From: Cloacimonetes bacterium UBA5284
Lineage (GTDB): Bacteria > Cloacimonadota > Cloacimonadia > Cloacimonadales > Cloacimonadaceae
Assembly (NCBI GenBank): GCA_002410505.1
Contig: DHSO01000040.1
Location: 1-64,000 of the forward strand
Reading direction: 5' to 3'
DNA: 64,000 nt
Numbering within the stretch: the first letter of the stretch is position 1; every line of letters starts with the position of its first letter. Below are positions 53,441 to 62,171 of the stretch, in pieces. A program made the position numbers and the translations under genes. The notes below the pieces were generated by a model. It was not told where the DNA came from and made no database searches. It was given only the letters and a program-made list of their open reading frames with translations.

Positions 53441-54412
53441 CTATATTCTAAGCCAGTTTCTCAGTTGATCTCTGATCTCCTCCGCGCTTTGGGCGTGATT
53501 GATCTTTTCGCGAACTTCCTTGCTGCCGGGTAGTGCTTTGATATAGTGGCACAATTGGGACCGCATCTCCCGAACCACGATCCTTTCGGCTTTGTATTGT
53601 AAAGCGTTGTCCATGTGTTGAAGAGCAGTTTCCAGCAATGTATCTTTGGTGACGGGACTGTATTGACCGGTGGCAAAGTATTCTTTGATCTGGCTGAATA
53701 GCCAGGGGCGTCCCAAAGCTCCCCGCCCGATCATGATGGCATCACAGGCCGTTTCTTGCAGTATCTTTTCAGCAGATTCAGGACTCGTCACATCACCATT
53801 TCCGATTAGGGGGATCCGGAGTTCTTGCTTCAAGATTTTGATGTGTTCCCAATTGCTTACCCCGCCAAACATCTGTTTTGTGGTGCGGGGATGAAGGCAC
53901 AGGATGTCGGCACCGCTATCCTGCATTTTGAGGCCAAATTCCCGGTAGTTTATTGTATTGCTATCCCAACCGCTGCGGAATTTCACGGAAAGAGGGACAA
54001 TGCCGCTGCAGACTTTCTTTACTTCCCGCACGATGGCTGCGGCAAGATCGGGATTTTGCATGAGGACAGAGCCGGCGCCGCGTTTTATCACTTTCTTTAC
54101 CGGGCAGCCCATATTGATGTCGATGAAATCCGGTTTGAAAGGCAAGAGAACCTCAGCGGCCTTAGCCATCACCCGGGGGTCAGAACCGAAAATCTGCACT
54201 CCATAGGGGCGTTCACGCTGAGAGAAAAGCACATAATCCAAGGTTTTCTGCCGGTCCCGGATCAAGCCATCAGCGCTCACCATCTCACTGAGCAGATAAT
54301 CCGCCTTCCAGTCCTTACACAATTCACGAAAGGCCCGGTCGGTATAGCCGGCCAAAGGCGCCAGATACAGGGGAATACTAAGCAAGATGGTATTTGCTCT
54401 TGATGGCGGCAA
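53441..54412 (-). CDS. dusB: tRNA-dihydrouridine synthase, DusB type
   Basis: 323 aa from TTG 54412; a second TTG at 54385 is as plausible, giving an 8-base overlap with the upstream stop. It reduces uridines in tRNA D-loops using FMN. Blocks: LAPLAGYTDRAFRELC, GVQIFGSDPRVM, DINMGCPVKKVIKRGAGS (with the catalytic Cys), and DAIMIGRGALGRPWLF. It is the last gene of a membrane protein-trmB-HD-GYP-dusB series. Confidence 0.92.
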   Translation of the reverse strand: MPPSRANTILLSIPLYLAPLAGYTDRAFRELCKDWKADYLLSEMVSADGLIRDRQKTLDYVLFSQRERPYGVQIFGSDPRVMAKAAEVLLPFKPDFIDINMGCPVKKVIKRGAGSVLMQNPDLAAAIVREVKKVCSGIVPLSVKFRSGWDSNTINYREFGLKMQDSGADILCLHPRTTKQMFGGVSNWEHIKILKQELRIPLIGNGDVTSPESAEKILQETACDAIMIGRGALGRPWLFSQIKEYFATGQYSPVTKDTLLETALQHMDNALQYKAERIVVREMRSQLCHYIKALPGSKEVREKINHAQSAEEIRDQLRNWLRI

Positions 54413-56060
54413 TATCTACTTTGTCGATTTGGGAAGGATTCATCCTGTCCCGGGCAAAATCCAGATACAATCCGCTATCCAGAAAGAAATCGACCAAATC
54501 GGCATCCAAATGTCCGTCTTTTACCATGAAGGCCATGATGGTGAGAGATTCCGATAGTGTTTTTGCTTTTTTATAAGGGCGATCAGCGGATGTGAGCGCT
54601 TCAAAGATGTCTGCGATGGCGATCATTCGGGATTGCAGGGGCAATTTCGGCGCATCCAGACCCTGAGGATAACCTTTGCCATTCAAAGCTTCATGGTGAG
54701 TGGCAGCGTAAAAGGCCACCTGATTGTATTTTTTGGGGAAGCTAAGCTGAGACAGCATATCCCAGGTTACGGATACGTGGGCGCGCATGATTTTGATTTC
54801 TTCGGGGTTCAGAGTTCCACGGCGGATACTGAGGTTTTTTCGGTCGGTTTCATCCAATAGATAGTAGTGTAAACCTTCATATTCAAAATCGATCGCCGCC
54901 AATGCTTCCATCCTGGCTATTACCGGGTCGGGAACAAATTCACCACCGATGTTCAGTTCGCGTATAAAGTCGATTGCTTCATCCATGAAGGCATACGGGT
55001 CCTTGTCTTTGCAGCCCAATTTATCTTGCACAAAGCTTTCAAAATCATCTGTATCCAGCTTTATTTGCATGTACTTCAAGAGTGTCTTGATATTGGAGGC
55101 GCGGGCTTGCACCAGCGCAAATCCATCCATGATGCGCTCCAGTTTGCAGCTTTTATCCATCACAAATTCCGGCGTGATGATCTTGCCGATATCGTGCATC
55201 CAGCCCGCCATCGATATTTCCTTGAGTTGGTCCTCGCTGAAGTGGATATCGGCAAAAGGCCCACTTTCGCTGCTGTTTATCTTCGCTGCAATCATGTCTG
55301 TAAGCAGCGCGACCCGGGTGATGTGATCCGAGCTGTATTTACTTTTCTTCTCGATCGCACCGGCTATTGAACGCATAAATTGCATGAGGAGATCTTCCAG
55401 ACCTGCGATTAACTTGCGATTTGAAAGAGCAATAGCCGCTTGAGAAGACAGGGAAGAGAGCATGGTTTTGTGCTCTGGGCTAAAGACGGTGATCTGGCCA
55501 TCATCATCCAGGGGGTTAATAAACTGAATAACGCCCAGCACGGTATCTTCGTGGTCTTTCAAGGGGATGGTAAGCATGGCTTTACAGCGGTAATTATTAT
55601 TGTGGTCGCTTTTCAGAGTTCCGCTGATGTCGTATTCTTTGGCCTGATACACATCGTCAAAGCAGAGGCTGTGTTTATTGTGATACACGGCTGAAACAAT
55701 GTGGGACATCACTCTGTTGCCTGCGTCGTCATACAGGGGAACCGGATTCCAACGGATGGGATCGTTTGTGCCTCCCTGACGCATATTCAGCTTGGCGTTG
55801 TACACCAATTCGAATTCCAGTGAGCGCGCATCGTCGCTGACTTTGTAGATGGTTGCGGCGTCCGCTTTTGTGAATGCTATTCCTTCATCCAGAATCATTT
55901 CAAAGATCTTGTCCAGATCGGTCTCACTGGATAGAGCCTGACCAATGCGGGTGAGTTGCTGGATGTGTCTGATCTGGTCTTCTGCCATATCGGTGATGCG
56001 TTTTACCACCAGATTGAGAGTGTTGTTTACTTGTTGATTCGAACTGAAGGTATAATTCAT
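54378..56060 (-). CDS. GAF and HD-GYP domain phosphodiesterase
   Basis: 560 aa from the ATG at 56060, with GAGG five bases upstream. An N-terminal helix, then a GAF sensor (about 30-210; IGQALSSETDLDKIFEMILD and MLTIPLKDHEDTVLGVIQFI). A C-terminal HD-GYP domain follows, with WMHDIGKI near 288 and HHEALNGKGYPQG near 457. HD-GYP proteins hydrolyse c-di-GMP. Between the HD and GYP blocks is an insertion of about 100 residues compared with a minimal domain (KLGCKDKDPYAFMDEAIDF). No signal peptide is present. It is cotranscribed with trmB. Confidence 0.88.
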   Translation of the reverse strand: MNYTFSSNQQVNNTLNLVVKRITDMAEDQIRHIQQLTRIGQALSSETDLDKIFEMILDEGIAFTKADAATIYKVSDDARSLEFELVYNAKLNMRQGGTNDPIRWNPVPLYDDAGNRVMSHIVSAVYHNKHSLCFDDVYQAKEYDISGTLKSDHNNNYRCKAMLTIPLKDHEDTVLGVIQFINPLDDDGQITVFSPEHKTMLSSLSSQAAIALSNRKLIAGLEDLLMQFMRSIAGAIEKKSKYSSDHITRVALLTDMIAAKINSSESGPFADIHFSEDQLKEISMAGWMHDIGKIITPEFVMDKSCKLERIMDGFALVQARASNIKTLLKYMQIKLDTDDFESFVQDKLGCKDKDPYAFMDEAIDFIRELNIGGEFVPDPVIARMEALAAIDFEYEGLHYYLLDETDRKNLSIRRGTLNPEEIKIMRAHVSVTWDMLSQLSFPKKYNQVAFYAATHHEALNGKGYPQGLDAPKLPLQSRMIAIADIFEALTSADRPYKKAKTLSESLTIMAFMVKDGHLDADLVDFFLDSGLYLDFARDRMNPSQIDKVDIAAIKSKYHLA

Positions 56061-56067
56061 ATTTGCC

Positions 56068-56673
56068 TCAAATGCGTTCGTAAAGCATGAAATGGGGATG
56101 ATAACCAAGTCTGCGTTGTTCTTCTTCAAACCAGGTAACGATGTGTTCGTCCAGATTGGGATGCAACTGGATGGGGTCGTCTTGCATGGAAGTGTAATGA
56201 GGGTTTTGCAAGAATTCTTCTACTATCCAGGACGCGTATTCATTGTGATCTGTGGAAATCTGCACCTGAGCTCCGGGGATCAATATCTGGGCCAGTGAGT
56301 TCAGAAAATCTTGCCGGAAGAGGCGTCGGCGGTGATGTTTACGTTTGGGCCATGGGTCAGGATGCTGAATGAATACTCCACTGATACTGGATGGCCGAAA
56401 TAGCTGAGATATACCAGCATCCACAAATTTCCGTGCCAGACGCACATTGGGGTTTAACTCGACAGAGAGTTTTTTAAGACAATTGCGAATGCGCTTTTCG
56501 CTCATTTCCAAGCCGATGAAATTCCAATCGGGATGGCTGATCGGGTAGCGGGAGATGAATTCCCCTTTCCCGGAACCGATCTCCAAGTATAGGGGATGTT
56601 CATCTTCAAACAGAGAGTTTAAAAGCTCTCCTTCAGAGGGTTCGACAACAAAAAAATCCCGGTCACTGAGCAT
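56068..56673 (-). CDS. trmB: tRNA (guanine-N7)-methyltransferase
   Basis: 201 aa. It makes m7G46 in tRNA. SAM site LYLEIGSGKGEFISRY; FIGLEMSEKRIRNCL; the family signature FIQHPDPWPKRKHHRRRL; and STDHNEYASWIVEEF. It overlaps the upstream membrane-protein gene by 11 bases and stands 7 bases before the HD-GYP start. Confidence 0.94.
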   Translation of the reverse strand: MLSDRDFFVVEPSEGELLNSLFEDEHPLYLEIGSGKGEFISRYPISHPDWNFIGLEMSEKRIRNCLKKLSVELNPNVRLARKFVDAGISQLFRPSSISGVFIQHPDPWPKRKHHRRRLFRQDFLNSLAQILIPGAQVQISTDHNEYASWIVEEFLQNPHYTSMQDDPIQLHPNLDEHIVTWFEEEQRRLGYHPHFMLYERI

Positions 56674-57247
56674 CGTCTCGATTTTCCTCTTTACGCAACT
56701 GTCGTACTTCAGATTGCAGAATTATGAGATCGGCAATCGACATCCCAAAAGCGGAAAAGACATAGATGATCAGGCCATATACAAAAGCAATCTGCCAAAA
56801 GCCTTCAATAAGTTCGATACCCAGGATGAGGTATAGGCCGGCAAGATACAAGCTGAGCATGATGCCGCCGCAAGCGCCCATCAATAGTGTGCGCAAGCGG
56901 ATGACAGCTTTGTTGTAAAACACATAACGGATAATGACGATGCTAAGTAAAGCGAAAAGCAGATTTGGCATCAATAGAGCCAGAATACTAAGTGGAGCAT
57001 CTACTGCCAGCAAGGTGGCTACGGCGAAAAATACAGATAAAACCAATGCTGCTCCCCATTGCCAGATGCTTTGCAGGTAATATTGGAACAAAGCTATTAC
57101 TCCGTTCAATAAAGCAGCAGCAACCGCAATATGTACCAAATTGAGACCTTCGGTGCTGATCTGTTCCTTGTATAGCAAGCTGCCCAGTAAGGCGCCCAAT
57201 ACGGGAAACAGGATGATCAGCAGGTATTGTAATCTAAATTTATTCAT
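56663..57247 (-). CDS. Six-helix membrane protein of unknown function
   Basis: 194 aa, with about six hydrophobic helices and a short charged C-terminus (VRQLRKEENRDDAQ). I do not recognise the family. AGAGGA precedes the ATG, and a promoter is present upstream. It is the first gene of the operon with trmB, the HD-GYP gene and dusB. Confidence 0.75.
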   Translation of the reverse strand: MNKFRLQYLLIILFPVLGALLGSLLYKEQISTEGLNLVHIAVAAALLNGVIALFQYYLQSIWQWGAALVLSVFFAVATLLAVDAPLSILALLMPNLLFALLSIVIIRYVFYNKAVIRLRTLLMGACGGIMLSLYLAGLYLILGIELIEGFWQIAFVYGLIIYVFSAFGMSIADLIILQSEVRQLRKEENRDDAQ

Positions 57248-57293
57248 GTATTCCTCTATTTCTCAAATCCTTTGTGGCCGGTGAATGTAGGAC

Positions 57294-57322
57294 AGTATAA
57301 ACGATTTTCATTGACGTCCCAA
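57294..57322 (-). promoter_or_regulatory. Promoter of the membrane protein-trmB operon
   Basis: Minus strand: TTGGGA (57322-57317), 17 nt, TATACT (57299-57294, 5/6). It lies 47 bases upstream of the ATG. A perfect 7-bp inverted repeat (ATCATTG/CAATGAT, 57349-57365) lies further upstream, between this gene and ftsY. Confidence 0.55.
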
Positions 57323-57391
57323 GCTGTATTGCAAACTTATCTCACATGATCATTGTGTCAATGATAATCGCGAAAAATATGGAGAAATTCG

Positions 57392-58342
57392 ATGCTCAGT
57401 AAGTTAAAAAGCCTTAGAGACAAATTGACAAAATCCAAATCCGGCTTTATCGATAAAATCGCTGAAACCGTGAAAGTCCGGGCTGTAATAGATGACGAAT
57501 TATACGAAGATTTGGAAGAAATTCTGATAAAAAACGATACGGGAAGCCAGATGGCGGAAAGGATCGTGGAAAGTCTTCGCAAAGAAGTGAAAGAGGACAG
57601 GATCACAGATCCGGAGGTGGTGCAAATCTACCTCGTAGACATTATGCAAAACATCCTCTTCAAGGATATTCCGGATGAGAGTGACTTCTTTGCTCCCCCC
57701 GCCCTGCAACCCTATGTAATAGCCTTTGTGGGTGTGAACGGGACCGGAAAAACCACCACAATCGGCAAGGTTGCGAACCGTTTTGCCAAAGCCGGGAAAA
57801 GAGTGCTGATCGTAGCCGGCGATACCTTCCGCGCGGCAGCTATAGACCAAGTCGCCATCTGGGCAGAGCGAGCCGGGGTGGAAATTATGCGTTCTGAGCC
57901 GGATCGTGATCCGGCGGCGGTAATATATGATGGAGTGGCTTCGGCAGTTGCAAAAAAATATGACATTGTGCTGATTGATACTGCGGGGCGTCAACACACC
58001 AAAGAACGCTTGATGAAAGAACTGCAAAAGATCGCAAAAGTAATAAAGAAAGCTTGCCCCGAAGCGCCCCATGAAACCATTCTGGTGGTGGACAGCACAA
58101 CCGGGCAAAACGCGATCTCTCAGGCCAGGCATTTCAACGAATCGATCAAGCTGACAGGTATTGCCCTTACGAAATTCGATGGCACGGCGAAAGGTGGGAT
58201 TATCTTCAACATCAAACAGAACTTGGAAATACCGGTGCGTCTTTTGGGAGTGGGTGAACAGATCGAAGATATCGAGAATTTCCATACCGTACGCTTCGTG
58301 AAGGCCTTCTTTTCGAGGGAGGACGAGACAAGCGCTGAATGA
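57392..58342 (+). CDS. ftsY: Signal recognition particle receptor FtsY
   Basis: 316 aa. It is the NG-domain GTPase that docks SRP-ribosome complexes at the membrane. The acidic A domain is absent, so it starts directly with the N domain (MLSKLKSLRDKLTKSKSGF). G1 GVNGTGKTTTIGKVA, DTFRAAAIDQ, G3 LIDTAGRQHTK, and TKFDGTAKGG are complete. GGAG precedes the ATG. The gene downstream overlaps by four bases. Confidence 0.95.
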   Translation: MLSKLKSLRDKLTKSKSGFIDKIAETVKVRAVIDDELYEDLEEILIKNDTGSQMAERIVESLRKEVKEDRITDPEVVQIYLVDIMQNILFKDIPDESDFFAPPALQPYVIAFVGVNGTGKTTTIGKVANRFAKAGKRVLIVAGDTFRAAAIDQVAIWAERAGVEIMRSEPDRDPAAVIYDGVASAVAKKYDIVLIDTAGRQHTKERLMKELQKIAKVIKKACPEAPHETILVVDSTTGQNAISQARHFNESIKLTGIALTKFDGTAKGGIIFNIKQNLEIPVRLLGVGEQIEDIENFHTVRFVKAFFSREDETSAE

Positions 58343-61300
58343 TTGACAAAGATAAAGCTCTGGAACTGGCAGAGAGACTGCTGAAAATCCTAAGTCCTGA
58401 AGGGGGAGACAGCGCTTTACTGGTGTTTCAGCGCAAATTGTTGGAACACATATACAAAGAATTGCTGGCTGATGTACCATTGGTGTTCAATGGTCTGTTT
58501 GCCCGCATGCAATATTTCCACGACAACAACGACATCCCGGCTGAATTGGTCAGGCGACTGAATACGCTTAGAATTCTGTGCAACAAAGCTGCGCATGAGG
58601 AACTGTCCGATATTCCCGCAGGAGCGGTGAGTGCTGGCGCAAAAAGCATCTATGAACTATTGAGATGCGTATGTCCCGATCTTAGCTATCCACCGCTGGA
58701 AGATGTGGTAAAAGACGCTCCGGAATTACCCAGACAGAGCCATAGCAAAAAGCACAGTTTCCACTGCGTATTGAAAAGCTGGCAATACTATATGTCCGGA
58801 GGCAGAATCTCGGGCTTGGAGATAAACGCTATCAATGAAGACGATGAAGAAGTAAGCATCCTGCTGAGGGATGATAATAAGAATGCAGGCAAGGCCAGAT
58901 TCAGCGCTTTGAGCCCCAGTCTCTGGCCCTATGCCAACCTGCACTGCCTGCAATTGAGTGAAGTAGCAGGCAAAGCAAATTTTTACGTGGACAATCCCCG
59001 CACCATCATTGTGTTGGAACCGGATTTCCTGATCGATGCCTCCTCGATAGCCGAATGCATGGATAACAACGGTTCATTTCCCGAGCTTTATGTATTGAAC
59101 AGGCTGTTTGGAGAACCCAGTTCCGAGCGCATGCTTTTGGGCAGAATGGTAAACAGTATCTTTGATGAACTGATTCATCACCCGGACTTGGATTACCTCA
59201 GCCTATTTAAACGTGGATTGGCTCAGATGCCCATTCCCATGGTGGCTTTGGGTCAAAGTTGCGCGATGGACATCTATCGAGAAATTGAAAGCGGACATCT
59301 GGAGGCAGTTAAGGCTTTTTGTGCCGATGTGCCGGACGAAGACCTGCTTTTGGAGCCGTCTTTCTTGTGTCCCACATACGGGCTGCAGGGACGCCTGGAT
59401 CTGCTCTTCAAGAAAAATGATAAATACAGTATAGTAGAGCTGAAAAGCGGAAAGGCTCATCCCAATGATGTGTGGCCCAGCCAGTTGTACCAAGTCGTGG
59501 CCTACAATATGATCATCCGCAGTGCTTATGGGTCCGGAAGATTGGGCTCCAGCTCGATCTTCTATTCTGCCTGTGCGGACAAACCTTTACGGAATGTAGC
59601 AAATATGCCGCTGTTGGAACAGAATCTATTACATTGCCGCAACCGTATCGTGGGGATCATGCGCTTATTGAGCGAAGAACCCCGGCGCTTTTTTGACTGG
59701 TTGGAAAAGCAGGATGAGAAGCCCTACAGCGTTTTCAGCGCCGAAACCTTGCAACGCTTTAAACGCTTGAAGAATGGAATAAGAGACTTTGAAAACGAAT
59801 GGTTCTGCGAGCAGGTGAAGCGCGTGATTCGGGAGATCTGGTATGTGAAGACGGGAGCCGCGAAGAGCGAAACCCAATATGGACACAATGCCTTGTGGCG
59901 CCAGACTCCGGCGGAGAAAAATGGCAAGATAATCGGGAAACTCGCAATCGAAGATTACGATCAACGAGACATCAAATTGAGTTTTCGCGAAGAACCGGGG
60001 ATCTCGGACTTCAGACAGGGCGATATCGTGGTACTGTATGAAGAGCATAAACAGGTGGATAAACAGGAGATCATTCGCGGCGTTATCACCAATCTGGATA
60101 AAGACAATCTTTGCTTGAGGATACGCGGAGGGATCAAGCGCCGCTTCAATCCGGAAAGCTCCTGGGCGCTGGAACATGATGTATTGGAATCCTTTCTTTA
60201 TGGACCTCTATCCGCACTCACGACCTTTCTGGAAAGTGATACTGCAAAAAGGGAACTGCTGCTGGGAATCCGCGAGCCTCAGGTGGATGCCGCTGAAAGC
60301 TCTGAAGATGAAAAGGAATCCGTCTTGGCGCGTATGAAGGCGGCTCGCGAATTGTTTATCGTTCAAGGACCTCCCGGAACCGGTAAGACCTCAGGTTTGA
60401 TCGGAAACTACATTGAGCGTTTCTACAAAGAATCGGATAAAACCATGATGGTGCTTAGCTTCACCAATCGCGCAGTGGATGAGATCTGCTTGTGTCTGCA
60501 AAAAAGGGACGTAGCGTTTATCAGGACAGGAAACTCCCAACACATCGAAGATGACCTGCTGGAAAACCTGATCAAAGACAAAAGATACCAGGAGATAGAC
60601 TGTCTCTTGCGAGAGAATCGCATCTTCATCGCCACCGTGCAAAGTGCCAATGCCTGGTTTCGGGATCTTACCCGCCTCACCGGGATCGATGAGATCATTG
60701 TGGACGAAGCCTCACAGATCCTGGAAAGCTCGATTTTGGGTTTGCTAACCATGGCTCCCAAAACCATCTTGATTGGGGATCAGAACCAACTTCCTGCCAT
60801 CAGTGCCCAAGGAGCTCTGGATTATCATTTTGAGAGTGAAACATTGCAGGATTTGGAATACGGCAGCATCAACCAATCCCTGATGGAAAGGCTTTTCAGG
60901 CTTTATGTCAAGAAGGACTGGCAAACACACCTGGAGATGCTTACAATTCATTACCGTATGCATTTCAAGATTGCTGAGCTGTTGTCTCACTATTATGACA
61001 ATCGTCTGAAACCGGCATTAAAGAAGCAATATCTGCCTTTGGAGCAGGGGCTCTTGCCTGCAGAAATCGATACCAGATTGTTGTGGCTGGAATGCCCGCC
61101 CTCTCCTCATGATTATTATGATCCCTTGCAAGCTCAGGCGATCGTGAAGCTGGTAAGCTTGTATCGTGAAGCAGGCTTGGTGAACGATCCCCAAACAGAT
61201 CTGGGCATTGTGGCTCCATTCAGAGTGATGATTCATGCGTTGCGAGAGGAGATTGAGGATATAAGCATCGACACGGTCGAACGCTACCAGGGCTCCGAAC

Positions 61301-61545
61301 GCGACAGCATAATTCTGTGTTTTCCCCTCAGCAACAGCATGGGTATGCGCAGCTTGCAATCCCTGAGCGCGGATGGCAAAGTGGATCGCAAACTAAACGT
61401 AGCTCTTTCGCGTGCGAAGGACCGTTTGATTGTGATTGCCAATAGCACGCTGTGCAAAGCCTCGGTTCATTTTGCCAAATTGTATGAAAACATCCGCCTC
61501 AACGGCAGGATAATGGATATTAAAGAATTTATAGACAAGGAGTAA
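58339..61545 (+). CDS. Fusion of DUF4145-like, PD-(D/E)XK nuclease and SF1B (Dna2-like) helicase
   Basis: 1068 aa. Residues 1-130 are helical and contain TLRILCNKAAHEEL near 80, like the AAHE region of DUF4145 domains seen in restriction-enzyme subunits. A nuclease core is near 350-385: GLQGRLDLLF, YSIVELKSGK, then a Gln in PSQLYQVVAYN, which match the D...ExK...Q pattern. The helicase fills 640-1060: Walker A VQGPPGTGKTSGLI (about 677), Walker B VDEASQILESS, GDQNQLPAI, TVERYQGSERD and NVALSRAKDR. No clear four-Cys iron-sulfur site is visible, unlike Dna2 or AddB. It could act in repair or defence. It is coupled to ftsY (ATGA). Confidence 0.8.
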   Translation: MIDKDKALELAERLLKILSPEGGDSALLVFQRKLLEHIYKELLADVPLVFNGLFARMQYFHDNNDIPAELVRRLNTLRILCNKAAHEELSDIPAGAVSAGAKSIYELLRCVCPDLSYPPLEDVVKDAPELPRQSHSKKHSFHCVLKSWQYYMSGGRISGLEINAINEDDEEVSILLRDDNKNAGKARFSALSPSLWPYANLHCLQLSEVAGKANFYVDNPRTIIVLEPDFLIDASSIAECMDNNGSFPELYVLNRLFGEPSSERMLLGRMVNSIFDELIHHPDLDYLSLFKRGLAQMPIPMVALGQSCAMDIYREIESGHLEAVKAFCADVPDEDLLLEPSFLCPTYGLQGRLDLLFKKNDKYSIVELKSGKAHPNDVWPSQLYQVVAYNMIIRSAYGSGRLGSSSIFYSACADKPLRNVANMPLLEQNLLHCRNRIVGIMRLLSEEPRRFFDWLEKQDEKPYSVFSAETLQRFKRLKNGIRDFENEWFCEQVKRVIREIWYVKTGAAKSETQYGHNALWRQTPAEKNGKIIGKLAIEDYDQRDIKLSFREEPGISDFRQGDIVVLYEEHKQVDKQEIIRGVITNLDKDNLCLRIRGGIKRRFNPESSWALEHDVLESFLYGPLSALTTFLESDTAKRELLLGIREPQVDAAESSEDEKESVLARMKAARELFIVQGPPGTGKTSGLIGNYIERFYKESDKTMMVLSFTNRAVDEICLCLQKRDVAFIRTGNSQHIEDDLLENLIKDKRYQEIDCLLRENRIFIATVQSANAWFRDLTRLTGIDEIIVDEASQILESSILGLLTMAPKTILIGDQNQLPAISAQGALDYHFESETLQDLEYGSINQSLMERLFRLYVKKDWQTHLEMLTIHYRMHFKIAELLSHYYDNRLKPALKKQYLPLEQGLLPAEIDTRLLWLECPPSPHDYYDPLQAQAIVKLVSLYREAGLVNDPQTDLGIVAPFRVMIHALREEIEDISIDTVERYQGSERDSIILCFPLSNSMGMRSLQSLSADGKVDRKLNVALSRAKDRLIVIANSTLCKASVHFAKLYENIRLNGRIMDIKEFIDKE

Positions 61546-61548
61546 GAC

Positions 61549-61860
61549 ATGTCAAATCCAAATCAAAATCCCCCCCAAAAACAACTGAACATTAAGTTGG
61601 ACGAAAAAGTAGGTGAAGGCACATACGCAAACTTCTTCATGATCACAAATTCTCCCTCGGAATTCATTATGGATTGTGGAAGGATTTTGCCCGGGTTGCC
61701 GGACGCCCGCATCTATTCAAGAGTAGTAATGACTCCCATGCATGCCAAGCAGTTGCTGCAACTTCTGGAAAAGAATATCAACAGTTTTGAAAAGCAATTT
61801 GGTGAGATCAAGGTTCAAGGTCAGGGCGAAAACAAGGCGGTTGGCTTTAAAACTACCTGA
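61549..61860 (+). CDS. DUF3467 family protein
   Basis: 103 aa. The sequence EGTYANFFMITNSPSEFIMDCGRILPG-type pattern and SRVVMTPMHAKQLLQLLEKNI are typical of DUF3467, short proteins of unknown function widespread in bacteria and archaea. AAGGAG lies before the ATG, three bases after the helicase stop. The Pro/Gln/Asn-rich head may be disordered. Confidence 0.85.
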   Translation: MSNPNQNPPQKQLNIKLDEKVGEGTYANFFMITNSPSEFIMDCGRILPGLPDARIYSRVVMTPMHAKQLLQLLEKNINSFEKQFGEIKVQGQGENKAVGFKTT

Positions 61861-62171
61861 AATTAATGACAAATGCCGGATAATCCCATATTGGGAAGCA
61901 GTGCCGCCCCGCATTATGACCTGATACAGAGCTTCGGACCGGGCTAAGCGCATATGTCCACTACATATAGCCATTAGCCTCTAATGCCTTGCTGAACGGG
62001 GTATTGCCAAGCAGGTATCGACTTGCTGCGGCGTAATTCGGCTACGGCCGACAAATCGGCTGTTTTTGTTGATAGCTGAAAAAAAAGCACTTGACGGATA
62101 GTGCCTGATCAGACTTGTGGTTCAGATACTATAAAATAGAAAGAAAAAACTAAATAAGGGAGCAAAAGCCA
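61861..62171 (+). other. 311-base gap between DUF3467 gene and secD, with a chain of hairpins
   Basis: No gene. Perfect short stems follow one another: TCCCA/TGGGA near 61883-61895, ATATGT/ACATAT (61952-61957, 61963-61968) inside GGCT/AGCC, and CATTAG/CTAATG (61972-61977, 61981-61986). The terminator follows at 62047. AAGGGAG before secD is at about 62157. Confidence 0.5.
62047..62067 (+). terminator. Candidate Rho-independent terminator
   Basis: GCCGA (62047-62051) / TCGGC (62056-62060), CAAA loop, then TGTTTTT. The stem is short but GC-rich. It would end the ftsY-helicase-DUF3467 transcript before secD. Confidence 0.6.

Noticed and set aside
57500..58480. 326-codon minus-strand frame
   Set aside because: It is antisense to ftsY and the start of the helicase gene, both of which have clear motifs.
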